From Xylogone sp. PMI_703 (lineage: Eukaryota; Ascomycota; Leotiomycetes): a stretch of 64,000 nucleotides of DNA. Below the pieces are notes generated by a model. It was not told the DNA's origin. It did no database searches and saw only the letters and a list, made by a program, of their open reading frames with translations. Of this stretch, positions 20,898-34,120 are shown piece after piece. Both the position numbers and the translations under genes were made by a program. Each line of letters begins with the position of its first letter. Within the stretch, counting starts at the first letter, position 1. The stretch spans positions 2,480,001 to 2,544,000 of the forward strand of contig JAJTUQ010000002.1 in the NCBI GenBank assembly GCA_021399445.1, given 5' to 3'.

Positions 20898-23800
20898 TTA
20901 AAGGTTCATACTCTCTGATCGAGGTATCTTTGCGACCCTCTCTTTGTTGTGGATGGATGACGTCATATCACCCAATCTCGGTCCCCTTGATACTGATACT
21001 GAAACTACGTGATCACTCCCATCTGCGATATCCATAAATGCTCTCAGATGCGCCAGGAAGCCAACCAAATTGGTATCATTTATCATCATCTCATATCCAC
21101 GAACGCCATCGCTACCATGGTAATGACCCAGATCAACTTCGCTATTTAAAAATTCAGAGAAATGTGTGAGAAAGAATCGCAAAAGTGAAATGTATATGAC
21201 AATCATTAAGGTTTTGACGAAGGTATGTGAGATTTTTCTTTCGAATTGGTAGAAGAGGCCCCCTTTAGTTTATTATGGGCCCAATCAGGCAAAGGCTCTG
21301 ATGGGGTAGGACGCCTATGTTGACCACCAATGCCATATTTCCCGTTCGTATGCTTCTGTGTTGTGAAAATGGGAGTTTTCGACTTTGTGACTGGTGTCCG
21401 GAGAGAAGGTACTGGTCTTTTGCTCATCGCTGCGAACATCGGGGTCTATAAGAGTTCTCATTAGCAAAGGCAGCGGGCAATTATTCGAGTTTTGGTCGCA
21501 TGCAAACACCAAATGTAGGATTATATTGAAGCTGAGTGCCTCTCCGTTGAGAATATTCAATATCAGACTTCAAAGATATCCGCGCTTTTCTCAACTCCAG
21601 TTGAGACAAAGCTAATTCTGTGAGCAATTCTTGATCTTTTGCTTCGCAACGACTGATGAGCTCTTCTCTATTACCAGTCTCACTGAGACCATAAGTCCGC
21701 AAGTATGCTACAAGATATTGCTCGGACCAGTTTTGAAAGTCTCTTCGATTCGGTAATTTCCCGGTCATTTTCTTCAGTTGATAACCTGTTTCAACATTCA
21801 AATGACGGGCTGATCTTGGCGACTGATTCTTGAGAATATTATATGGAGAAATGTATTTCGAAGTACCTACATTCTGTATGCGTCCTCGACTATCTGGCGT
21901 AAACTTCCTTTGTGACTTGGATGGAGATTTAATTGGCGAGGGAGAGTCTTTATGTTCTTTGTCGGCCTTGAAATGGGACTTGTTCCCACCATGATGATGT
22001 TCTGGTCCTAAGTGCTGATGACCTGGACTCCTTTGGGATGGAACTTCGGTCTCAGATGTGCTGGGGAGAGATTTGGTATTTTGTCCCATGATTGGTGAGA
22101 GGGGGCGGCCAGGTCCGGAAAGTAAAGTAGAAGATTCTGTCGCCGACTGTTCTTGCACGGTATTGTTACCTGATGAGTTCGGGGTAGGTTCTGTAGAGTT
22201 GGAGGCGACATCTCTATTTACTCCAAGAGTTGATGCTGGAGGATTATCTTGTGCGGAGTTTGTAATAATTGGTATGGTAGATATGGTATTAGCAGATGAC
22301 CTCTGCGAAGTTTCAGCAACGATCCTTGTGTTTCCTGCAAGAGTGGGTTCGAGTGGAGGGCCTGCCTGTGTGGTATTCCCATTATATGCACCGTAATCAA
22401 GCAGCATATTCATGGCATGTCCAGCAGGTATCCAATCGGGAGCTACTATAGGTGTTTGCCTCGAGTATTGATACGATGGATAAGATGAATTGGATGCTTG
22501 ACCATAAGCGGCTGTTTGTCTGTTTGCATATTCTGTTTGATAACGCTGCTGAATCAAGCGATGCCACTCTTGTGGATTTGATCGCTGTAATTTTGCATCA
22601 CTTATGAGCTGATCGACCTCCTTCTGCTCTTCGGCAGTAAGCCTATCATTGTCATCTTGTTCGAAGGTGTCTGTTTGAACAATGCGCCGAATGGTCGAGT
22701 CTATGACCTGAGATGCTAAAATGACATCTAGAACAGCCGGATCCATGTGTTTGAATTCGGATAAGTCCTTCTGTTCTACTTCTTTTGGGGCGTGGAGGTA
22801 CGCGGCGATATCTTTCTTTGCCCACGCAACAGGGCTTTTCTTATCAACAACTCTTGATGCCAGTTGTGTTTTGAAGACAGCTTTATTGTGAATACCATCT
22901 TCGAATGTTCCTCCAGCTACAAGTCGGTAGACGAAGACTTTCTTCTTCTGTCCAATTCGATACGCTCGCCCTATAGCTTGTTCTTCCATGATCGGATTGT
23001 ATTTGAAATCAAAGATGACGACGCGATTTGCGCCAGGTATGTTCAATCCCAAACCTCCAGCAGTGGTAGAGATAAGATATAATTCTGTGCTACCAGTATT
23101 GAATTCCTTTGTGGCCCTTTGGCGCTTGTTGATAGGTGTGCTTCCATCCAACCTAGCGTATATACGTCCAGTTGTAATACAAAGTTTCTCCAGATAATTC
23201 AGAGTGGGAATGGATTGGGAGAAGACAAGGACTTTGTCTCCCACCGCCTTTGAGGCATCCAGGATCTGACACAGGATTTTTACCTTATTAGAATAAGAGA
23301 CTGAGTCAATGTCAGAACGTGCTTGAGCAAACAAGCGCATTTCGTGCCTAATAAGGTCTTCTGACACCCCAACCTTCCATATTGGTTCGTTAAAATCTAG
23401 AGCAACTTCCTCCTTATCTATGTCTTCTGGTGCTGTATAAACTGATGACTGTCGTGAATTTGTATCCTTAAAAGCATCATTTTTGCGCTCAATAAGCTTT
23501 GTCTTGAAGCAAGAGGGATGGTTGCAAAGAAGCGACAAAATCGCGAGCCAATGCCACAAGGTCGTTTGATTCACTGTAGCATCCTGGCTTTCCACAATTG
23601 ACCTGACGTAGAGTATATACGCCTTCTCTTGTAGAGCTGTTAACGGGACTGTAATCACAAATTCCTTTTTAGGCGGTAAATCTCCACGCAGAACGGACAT
23701 ATCGGCTCGATGCACCTTTGGTGCCACATCTTCTTTTAGTACACCAAGTAGTTTCAACGCCTTGCGTCGCTCAGTGGCTGTGCTGTCGTGCCAAAATCCG

Positions 23801-26800
23801 TCCTGAATTGGAAGTACATACTTATTTCTAAACTCGGTGATCGGTCCAAGATAGTTAGGTGCAACCCAGTCGATCATAGTGTAGTATTCCACGACATTAT
23901 TAGCAAGCGGAGAACCTGTGAGCGCGATTCTACTTTTTGATCGAAATCTAGAAGCAGCCTTAGTGATTTCAGAACCCGCATTCTTCATTTTGTGAGCTTC
24001 ATCAGCGACCACAATATTTGGTCCCTCAAGAAGATATTTGCAGACTTGAGCACGGGATTCCTCATCCAATGAAGCCCCATACTTTATTTCTTTATCAGAA
24101 ACCGTCATCCGAAACATCTCATACCCAATCACCAAAATGCCACCGTCACGAAACCAGTCGCCAATAGTTCCAAGCCTATCTTGTGGGCGAACGGATGCAT
24201 CAATCTTCCGGAACTCTCCTAGAACACCTTCAGGCGCCCAAATAAGAAGTTCATCCATCCAGTTATTAATCAGACTTGGCGGACATATAATGAGCGTTTT
24301 TGACTGTTGAAGGCTTTCTGGAATTTGTGACGACACGGATTGATCTTTTGACGAAGCAGCTTCGGCTATTGCAACGAGGAGTGTAATACTATAGGATATG
24401 TGAGATTAACACCAAGTATGTTAGGGACAAACTTACACTTGCATCGTCTTGCCTAAGCCCATTGAATGGGCTAGTAGACAGCCCTGCATGGTCATATCAT
24501 TTGCCACAATCTGGTTCCACATAAACCGGACGCCTTCAATTTGATGTTTCTTAATGCGGGCGGCAATATTTTCACTGACGTATACACATCCTTGATGCTC
24601 AAATTTGCCATCGTTGATGATAATCTTACTTTCACCAGTAGTACCAATATCTTGGCTTATCTGGGACAGCAATTTTTTTCGTCGCTTTTCCTGTTCAGCG
24701 AGACGTTGGCGATCCTGCTCTCGAAGGTTTCGAGCCTCGACATTTTCAAGTACGGGGCGGCGCTGTTTTCTCCGGCGTCTAGCACTTTCAGGCAAATCTT
24801 CGCTGCTTCTATAAATTGTCAGTGGTCGAACAAGTACAAGGTAAGAAATAACCTACCCAACAGACTCGATCATGTCATCACTAGAATGTTCAGAATTATG
24901 ACTCGTCGGCGCCTTGCTCTTTTCCTCCTTAATAGGCAAAGCCTGAAGTGCAGAAGAACTAGGTGTGTCTGTCGTTAAATCAAACAAGGCGGCTGAGCTA
25001 CCCAAAAACTGATATAACTCTGGGAATTTATCTTGGTTTGAAAGGAGTTTCCCAGCAACATTCTTGAGGATCTTGTCACGAGCCGGGTGGTATTTGCAGT
25101 CAGTCCATATCTCGAACATCTGCACGAGAATTGCTAATGCCGAGCTGATCTCAGTATCCTTGCCATTCCTATCGTCTATTTTGCCCGTCTCCTCTTTAAT
25201 CTTCTGCACAACCTTTGACCATGCATCGGCTTCAGACATATTACGAACGAGTCCGAAAAGCAGCGTTTTCCTAGCATTAGATAGTTTATAAAGAACAGCA
25301 AGGAGCAGCCGTTTTCTATCCCGAAGCTTTATCCATGCTTTGTAATTAAACTTAGCAATAGCTTCCGGATTACTCAATGAAGGCAACTCGTTTAAGTTAG
25401 GCATAGCGATGCTTGACTCCTCGCTATCAGATATACGAATAGGGCTACTATGAAACAGCCTCGGTTTCTTTGGCTTCTTCGGTGTCACTAGATTAACACG
25501 TGGTGTTGCTTCATCTGATGATATTATGGTTAAATCAACAACCTCCGAAATTCCAGTGACTGGGGCGATGATATTTTTTTCTTCCTTAATTGGCATTGAT
25601 TTCTCAGTAACTTCACCGTCCTTGAAAGGTATAACTACCTGTTCACTGTTTCTATCCACATCCATTGCAGTATTTGTGTCAGTGATAAGGCTAAGGTCGG
25701 CGGGAACTTGAGGAACTGCACTAGGCTGATGCCGAGGAGTCGATGCTATGATCTCTTCGGAGCCAATATCAGATAGCATAGACTCTGCATCAGTCCCTTC
25801 ACTGTCGGCCTGGTCAACTTCAAGCTCTCCTTCAGATACTATGGAACTATCATCGTCGGGTACGACAAAGTTGTCCATATCGTCCTCTGAACTTGCGGAT
25901 TCTGTGCCATCATAGTCAACCTCCCCAGTTTCATTAGCACCACTAAAAGCCGCAGGTTTGAAGTTCGTTTTACTTTTCCTTGAAGGTTTCTGGGGTGCAG
26001 ATCTTTTCTTAAGAACGGATATTCGCCATTTTGCGTCTTGAATATCAAATAAAGTGGGTTCCATGATCTGGGCTTGTTTCTTAACTTGTGTCTGACTGGT
26101 CCACGTTTCTTTCAATATCTCAGTTCGCATTGCAGGGATCCGCTTCTCATAGCGCCCAAGGATCTCTCGTAGGTCTCGTAATTTCTTGTCCTTGTCTCCA
26201 TTACTGCGGGACTTCGTCCAGATACTCCAAGCCTTTTTCCTCTGCTTTGGCAGCCGTATATTCCTCCATTTATCTTTGATTTCTTGTATGGCTTCATCTA
26301 TTGCTTGATTGATTTCTTCCGCGGTAATAGGAGGTTTCCTCAGCCGCATTTTCCGTAGTTTAAGCGGCTCGTTTCGTTCGTCATTGATCTCTTTCCAGGT
26401 GTTATAGTCATACTCATTATCTTCGTCGGATTCGCCATAAACAGGTAGAACTTCATCTCCGCCGGGGAGAAGTCTATATTTCTCCAATAAAGAGGGGTCC
26501 CAATCGTCATAACTAGAGCCCCCAAGCATGAACTTGCCATCAAAATGAGGAATATTATGCTTGTTAAGTTGAACATCAGGGTCTATCTCTGGCCACGAAG
26601 ATAATGCTTCCCGTGTAACGACTGTTTCAGGACCTCTATCTTTTGAGAATAGGGTAAATGACGGAGTCTGCTGCATAGGAATAAGGGCCGCTTGATACGG
26701 AATAATAGCAGAATAAAGCCTTCCGTTCCGTTTGATATCTCTCCTATCAGATCGAAGGAAATGTTTCATCCTGTTATTTACATACAAGCGACGGCCACTC

Positions 26801-28050
26801 GATATTTTTTGCATACTCTGAGAGAAATCCCTAACAGGTTGCGATAAAGCTATCGTTTGACCAATCGAGACGTCATGGTAAAAGATCTCATCGACCGGCA
26901 TCTTATTCTTACCTAAATAGCCAGATTCTAGAGGGTAATCAGAACCTTCAGTAGGCACTCTTATCCTCGAATTTTCGCTAGGAACTACCGTCTCAGTGAT
27001 CGAGTCCGAGGAATCGTTCTGAATCAAGATCATCCGAGTATTCTCTTTATCGCGGGCATATGGTGACTCAGAAGAAGGATCAACAGAGTTTGGAATTGGA
27101 ACAATTCTCTTCCTACCATCGTCTCCCATGAATGGAAGTCCAGGTTCCACATTGGCCGGGTCATATAAAATGACTGTATCCGCTGCGGTTGGTATGTCTC
27201 GTGACCTTTGGTGATCGATATCAGTAGAGATTAGAGTTGGTGTGACTCTTTTCCGCTTTTTAGTGTTGGCTCCCGGCGAGGTCACTGATGGTTCATCAAA
27301 GGATAGTGTTGCTGTAATATCGGTATCATTTTCTAGTTGATGAGGTCTCTGATCCCATTTATCATCAAATGATTCAATACCTGAGTCGAAATCATCCGGT
27401 GTAATAGGTTCATTGATTCTCCGTCTCTTACTACTAGATTCATTGTGATCTAGAATACTAGAATTCATAGAAGTGTAGGTAGCTGCAGCTGTGGAAGAAA
27501 TATCCTGTCCATGTCGTCTCGATTGACCCTCACTATCCGGTATAGACAAGGGCTCTGTAACATGAGAGACCGATCCAACAGGCTGGGTCAAAAATGGATG
27601 TGCCACTGCTCCATTCTGAACATTTGGTGTCGGATCAAGCCTGTAAGGTAAAGATCTGATAAATGGCCGAGGTATATCCCATCCAAATTGGTGTGATTGC
27701 TGAAGAGCAGGCTGATCTGGAAGAGGCGTAGATTGCCCTGAAGGAAAGGCGTACTGATTCCCTATTCTCCTCTGATACTCCGAACTCTTCGACCTGAGTT
27801 CCTCAATTGCATTTTGCACAAAGAATTTCCGACCCAAGATCTTCAGACCCAAATCCTCTTTCAACGACCTCTCATCCACACTCGTCAGGAGAACCGTGCC
27901 ATAAACCTCTTGTTCGCGAAGGGCTTGTTCTAAAGATTCCGGATCCGATAGTTTCATTCCGGCGCTCATAGGTTGCCATGATCGATCAAGAGTACAAAGC
28001 TCTTTTACAACACGATCCACATCCCAGTTCCACGGGTCGTCCGGGTCCAT
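20898..28050 (-). CDS. Large SNF2-family chromatin remodeller (ATRX/ARIP4-like)
   Basis: Exons 28050-24857, 24808-24437 and 24388-21508 are firm. Two C-terminal exons (21445-21219, 21141-20898) are inferred because they join in frame (FGTPMFAAM, HIPSEVDL). Total about 2,305 residues. Without them the third exon would run to a stop at 21481 (2,157 residues). Residues 1-95 resemble a SAM domain (VYGTVLLTSVDERSLKEDLG). A SUMO-interacting motif VVDLTIISSDE lies near residue 836. The ATPase has MGLGKTMQV, DEAHKMKN (about 1315), LTGSPLANN, TTAGGLGLN and QAIGRAYRIGQ. A SAP-like segment (VAYLRTYGLSETGNREELI) lies near 2085. Such proteins use ATP to move nucleosomes or strip proteins from DNA, often in SUMO-linked repair or silencing. 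The donor at 21218 (GTCAAA) is weak. Confidence 0.9.
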
Positions 28051-29417
28051 CTTTGTAGTAATTGTGTTCGCATCGAGAGAGATAACATAAATTCGAGAGG
28101 TCGTACTCCGTATAAATCAGGAAGCTAAGGCCGTAAATGCGTCGAGATGTAGCTATGGTGTATTTTCGTTGTGTAATCGAAGGAAGGCTCAAGTTGAGCT
28201 CATAGAGGAGATTGAAGTAGCGCTATCTGCTTTCTATCGATGATAATAGCTTTGTCACGTAGTAAGACAGTTAAAATCATATGCATAAAGGCATGCAAGC
28301 TCCACTAGTGAAAAGCGTGAGTAATATATAATTCGAGATCGAAAAAGGGTTGATATAAGGAAGATAGAATACCTCGTAGGGCAATAAAGAAGGTCGAGAA
28401 GCCAAGTGTAAAGTAAGAATAATGGTAAAGAGGACGTCAAGGCCTTTCCAGAAGCTACAAGGCAAGTGGCTCTTTGTTGAATTGGCGAGTCGATGAGTGG
28501 ACAGGAATTGCGATGGAAAGTTTGACCACGCGCGCGAAGTTGTCTGATCAGTGCAACAAGGGTACACAGCCTTATCTTAGTTTCTGGGCCTAACCTAGCG
28601 CGATCGCAAACCGAATGTGGGGCACTGAGGGCGCGACGTAATATTGCGACCCGTCCAAAGTCTTATTATTATTAGACGGGAGGTGGAATACAGCAAGACA
28701 TTCAAAGTATAGAATGTAGAAAATAATGTCCGCATTCGTGGCTATTTATTCCATGACCCCATCTAAGGGTAGTTCAAATTTAAGCTGCCGATGTAGTTCA
28801 ATCAAGTGTCATGATTAACCTACATTCACCCAACGCTAAATGAGGGGTAACTTGCGTGAATATCGGTTGACGTGCACTGAGCTTCCCGTCACAAGTATAC
28901 AAGAAAAGAGATACATTGTGTGAATTACTGTGAGGTCAAATTATATGTTCGATTTCATATGAATTTTCGCGAGTAACATAATGTATACATAACCCATAAT
29001 TTGCCTACAGTTATAGGTTTTGCTTCTGGGGGGGGACAAGGACAAATTTTCTGGTTACTACGATCAATCAAAACTTCACCGGAGCCCCTCTGCCCAAGCC
29101 ACCCACTACATTATACATTGCTCTGAAAAGTTAAAATTCCAATGGGTAGATGTGCTAGCTATCGTGACTATCACGGTGAAACTCCTGCGCAACTCCTGCG
29201 CAACTCCTGTGCTTATATCGAAAATCGGTGTTTGTCATCATACTAGCTAGTCGTATTGGTGGGGTTGTGTCCAACCGAACTAGGATATTGGGCTTGAAAC
29301 AAACTTCTTCCTCGAAAGTGTCGATGCATTATATGAGAAGCACAATAAAAGTTAATAGATTATTGAAACTAGAGAAGACGGAATAATCTTGTAATTTACA
29401 ATAGAAACAGCCTAGGC
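28051..29417. other. Divergent intergenic region
   Basis: Lies between the starts of the SNF2 gene (leftward) and glutathione synthetase (rightward), and so carries both promoters. It includes a G run near 29030 and a short tandem CTCCTGCGCAA repeat near 29182. No gene is supported. Confidence 0.5.
29182..29209. repeat. Short tandem repeat, 11-bp unit
   Basis: CTCCTGCGCAA occurs twice in direct succession, followed by a partial third copy CTCCTGTGC. Confidence 0.75.
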
Positions 29418-31078
29418 ATGGCGAAACCCGTACTCACAAACTATCCTCCAGATCTAACAGCGGCTGAGTCTGATCAATTAGCTTCGACTATCAAAGATTG
29501 GTCAATTGCTCATGGTCTAGCCGTGAGACCTCCTCCTTCACTTGTCTCTAATGAAGTAGATCCGCATGGGGTACTAGCAACAACTGCACCAGTTACACTA
29601 TTCCCGAGTCCCTTCCCTCGGGTGTGCTTTGAGCAAGCGGCATCCATTCAGAGAGCATATAACCAACTGTATGCGTCTATCTCACAAGATGAAGAGTTTC
29701 TGAGTGGAATTGTCCAAGAGTATGTATTCCTAATCCCTTAATATTACCTATTGCATATTTGAGCTAGCTAGAGCTTACAAGGCATAGTATCATTGAAGTT
29801 GACGACTTTATTTCTGAGCTCTGGAAGGTCCACTTAAAAGTAAAAGAAGAAGGATATACTCAAAGTCTGTCATTAGGCCTCTTCAGATCAGATTATATGG
29901 TACACCAAGGTTCCGAATCTGCAACTCCAACCATAAAACAAGTAGAATTCAATACGATTGCGTCTTCCTTTGGTGGTTTATCTTCACAAACATCTGACTT
30001 ACATAAGTATATCCCTCTGATACCTGCTATTTAACAATGTCTGACTGCCACTAGGTACTTATCCAATAATACCTACTCATTATTGAAAAATGGAAGTAAT
30101 GTCGAGTCCCAAGATCTGCCTGAAAATAGAAGTACGAAAGGACTTGCTGCAGGTCTAGTATCTGCTTTTGATGCGTACACCAAATCTACCACGAATAAGA
30201 ACTGCTGCATATTATTTTTGGTTCAGTCCCCTGAACGAAACATATTTGATCAAAGACATCTGGAATACGAGTTACAGCATCAGAAACCAGGCCTACCTGT
30301 CTTCCGATTGGCTTTCTCAGAGATCTTACTGCACACTTCCGTCAGCGATTCTCCAAAGCGTCAACTAATATATCATCTGCCATCCAACAAGTCGAAGACA
30401 TTTGAAGTTGCAGTAGTCTATTTTCGTGCTGGGTATGGACCCCAAGACTACCCAGACGAGTCGGCTTGGAAAGGACGGCTTCAGGTAGAACGATCTCATG
30501 CTATCAAATGCCCATCGGTCTTAACACAATTGGCTGGCGCGAAGAAAGTCCAGCAAGTACTCGCCACTCCGGTTTCCGCATCTCACGTTGCAATTATGGA
30601 TCGTTTTATGCCGAGCCATAACTCCGAACGAAGTAAACTTGAAGATACGTTCACGAATATATTTCCTTTTGATGAATCACCAGCGGGTCTAGAGGCGAGG
30701 AAAATTGCCCTCGATCCAGAAAAATGCAAAGGTTATGTCTTAAAGCCACAGCGCGAAGGTGGAGGAAATAACATCTACCGGTCTTCGATCCCTCCATTCC
30801 TGAAATCCATCCCAGAGTCTCACTGGAAATCATACATCCTTATGGAAATCATAACTCCACCACCGGTACGTAACCTAATCCTCCGGAACGGGATAATCGA
30901 GCAAGGAGGTGTCATATGTGAGCTCGGAATATATGGTACGTGCCTCTGGGATCAGCAAACTAAGGAAGTCTTACACAGCGAGGTAGCTGGTTATCTATTA
31001 AGGACGAAAGGTGATAAGAGTGAGGAGGGAGGTGTGGCAGCAGGATTCGGCTGTATGGATAGCGTTCATCTCGTGTGA
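29418..31078 (+). CDS. gsh2: Glutathione synthetase
   Basis: Three exons, 29418-29719, 29788-30006 and 30055-31078, give 514 residues, close to the eukaryotic enzyme size. It joins gamma-glutamylcysteine and glycine with ATP in the cytosol, the second step of glutathione synthesis. Family landmarks are present: QVEFNTIASSFGGLSSQTSDLH (substrate-binding region, across the second intron), YFRAGYGPQDYP, and the glycine-rich ATP-grasp loop KPQREGGGNNIY. The C-terminus ends VAAGFGCMDSVHLV, as in fungal relatives. It is divergent from the SNF2 gene and convergent with the mitochondrial SSB gene. Confidence 0.95.
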
Positions 31079-31338
31079 TATAGAGGCTCCTCACACAAGA
31101 AAAACAAGTAGATTATTCGCAAAGTCCTAATTAGGATACAGCGATCAAATGGTCTACCTTGATATAGCCATCAAAGCTAAATTAAGAGGGATATAGAGCT
31201 GAGAATATCTACGAAGTCGATAACAACCTCCCTTCCCACTCCTTTAATTCCAACACGACTACTATACAGCAGCAAATTCAAACAGCACGTAGTCTTCATA
31301 ATAACACAGAGGATACAACATTGAACCATAAAACGAGC

Positions 31339-31947
31339 TTATTGTTTTTTCGATGAGAGAACTTCAAGATGTCCTATCGAAATTCAGTCAGTACTAGCAA
31401 TAGTGTGTCATAGCATGAATAGGTAAATGTAACCTACGTTGGACAATGTTCAATGAGCTTCTAGTGTTTCCTTCACCGTCCTGGTATGTATTCATGGAGG
31501 CGTCTCCCTCAACGTAAACCAAAGTTCTAAAAGAATACTCTCATTAGCACTGCTATAGCCTAAGAACCAAAACCACAACTTCCCCAAATTTACAAAACTC
31601 TTCACCAATCGCATCCCAAGTTGGTCGCCGGATTGGGACTCCACATCACAATTAATATAAGAACACTAGACCTACCCTTTCTCCAGGCCCGAAATAAAAT
31701 TCCTTTGTGGTCCGTCTGGCATGAAGCTCACGACCCTGAACCAGCTGGTCTTCTGATTATCCTTAGGTCCATAATTTGTGCCCACCGCGTACTTCAAAAT
31801 CTCCTGGCCCGTGCTGGTAGCCTGAACTTCTGGTGTATCAGCAAGACGGCCGACGATAGTCATTTTCGCAAAGCTGGATCTAGCTGTCGAGGTAGAGAAA
31901 GCGCGGGCGCTTCTTGGAATGGCGCGACAAAAGATGGAGGCAGACAT
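31339..31947 (-). CDS. rim1: Mitochondrial single-strand DNA-binding protein (Rim1-like)
   Basis: Three exons, 31947-31676, 31526-31438 and 31373-31339, give 131 residues; the last exon has only 11 codons and the stop. The N-terminus MSASIFCRAIPRSARAFSTS is a basic, serine-rich mitochondrial presequence. The OB fold follows: MTIVGRLADTPEV, KTSWFRVVSF and GTLVYVEGDASMNTY, as in bacterial-type SSB. It coats single-stranded mitochondrial DNA during replication. The frame is open upstream of the chosen ATG, but that part would disrupt the presequence and is probably leader. The gene is convergent with glutathione synthetase. Confidence 0.93.
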
Positions 31948-34120
31948 TTTTATTAGTTGATTTGAAGAGAAATTTATAAAAATTTTGTCTGGTAGGGAAC
32001 GAATATGGGTGGGCTTCGTGGTGTACGATTTGTGGTGGATGATGTAGTTATGCGAGGTGGGACGTTGTGGAGTTGTGCATGTATTAAGCTCGAAGCTTGT
32101 CGCGTCTCGCGATTTGGCAATTCGACAGATTAAGGGGCATCGATAACGATCACGTGAAATCAGATACATCTTCTCCAGTCGCTAATCTGGAGTTTTAGTT
32201 TTCGATCAGATAATCTAGTTACTACAGTAAAAGATCGCTTTGACATTCCGGTATTATGACGACCTGATTTTTTGGCTTGGATAGATCTCTAGGGGAAAGA
32301 GTTCCGCTGACTTGGTTCACCAGCTCCAAAGAGCTACCTGAAATCACAACCGCTCAGGGTATTTGGAAGGAACTTAATGCTACTGCAGGCTGCTACCGAG
32401 TTGAAAGATAGCTATAATGAAAGCAAAACGCTTCAATATCATCTATAAGAAATATCCATTTCCTCGCCCAGAAAGGGATTTGCTGCATCTGAGTATAGTA
32501 ACTTAGACTAATAACCCTCCATGCATGGTAACGGTAAATGAGTACTAACCACTTGATTAATACTCACAAATCTATATTAGGCAAACCTAGAGAAGACTTG
32601 AGTGGTTATTCCATATCAGGAATACTAGAGGTATTTTCCATGTGTTCTGGTATCATTCCAACCGCCCTATTAGATATACCAATCATGAAGTCGCCAAACC
32701 ATACCTGCGAAGCTGGTGAGCAACCTCTTCTATCTCTCAAAACACGCTCTGTGTTCAAGTGTGGTACAGTGTAAAAAGGGGAGATTTGTTCCTGCAGGGT
32801 TTCTCATGAAGGAGAATTATCTCATCAGTGTAGTTAAAAATATCCATAAAGCTTTGCAGAGATATTCGTGAAAATCGCCAAAGGTATAGAGCATCAATGT
32901 TCCGTCTCAACTTGAGATATGGACTAGATTTCAGACTATCGAATATGGTATCTATGGGGAAACTCAACAGTTGATTGGTCTGCATCACTCATCTACACAT
33001 TGGTGCCTACAGTGGCGTAGCGGCTGAAGCTCATGCTTTGATCTCCGAAGTAACCAGCAAGTCATGAAAATATTACGGAGTATACGCCACATTGTGTTTC
33101 ATTAGAATCCGTTATACTGGTAGTACTCTTGTACCATTGTGGCTACCACCATGTTTACAATTTGATGTTTACAGTTTACCTGTTGTCTGCCGTCAACTAG
33201 AGGTGCTAGCATGCATCGGCAACGGCCCTGTCATGCAACCTCAACAGTCATACAGCGGGTAACTAGCAAACCTCAGCAACACTACGCATCTTTCTGCATC
33301 TGACTTTCTTGTTTAATTACCGGCTACAATCAACTGTACATCTTTTTACAAGCTAACCCTGATTCTGAGGAGACAGTAATGATGGCACATTGCCCCAACC
33401 CCCCTTTTCACTACCAGATGGCTGGTAATACGACCCTCAACTGGTCGTTTTCTTGTAGTTTCAAGACAGAGGCTTCCTGAAAAGCAATATTTCCAGTTCA
33501 TTCGGTCCGTCCATTTGCAAATCCACCAAGGTAACTTTGTGTTTTTTCGTAGCGCTGCCGTGGCAAGTTATTAATGCTACACGTTACTGCTGCCTTGCCC
33601 ATAACAAAGCAGAAAATGCTGATAATGGCTAATCTCCTGTGGAGTAGCTCCCAATTCCTCGTGCTGCTGCTTGTTTGTCGTATATATATACGTCTTAACT
33701 CGTTCTAGAACAGATGTATCTCAGTCGGGAAAGCGATGATAATTCAGTTTCTTTTCCAGGTTTGTGTGCTCTATCATTAAGATATTATTTCTCTTCCCCT
33801 TTCTGATGTCATTTTGTATGTTACTTGCTGAACTGGAGACTGGCTGCGAGCTCTGTACCACATGCTGGAGCTTTTATCATCAGCCCCGCCGCTCTCGGCC
33901 TTACTCATTGTTTTGCGTCTCGTGTCTGCTTTCTGGATATCTGCGCTCTGGTTTATTTAAACAAACCATTTCATTTATCTGCTACTATTGTGCTTTGGCC
34001 TTCGTCAAGATGTCCTGCATACCCGCAGAGTTTTGTTCTCTCGACTCCAGTCCTCACTATCTTGATGCTTTTTGAAAGGTATTGTATCGAAGGACCATAT
34101 ACTATATTCAGGGCAGCAAA
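31948..34120. other. Intergenic region, no supported gene
   Basis: About 2.2 kb upstream of both the mitochondrial SSB and the DUF4203 gene. Plus-strand frames at 33764-34127 are leader-like and lie just before the DUF4203 start; a minus-strand frame at 32755-32988 shows no features. The region should contain two promoters. Confidence 0.5.

Noticed and set aside
21481..21483. This stop as the certain end of the SNF2 gene
   Set aside because: Two further exons join in frame with a sensible tail, so I prefer the longer model, though it is not proven.
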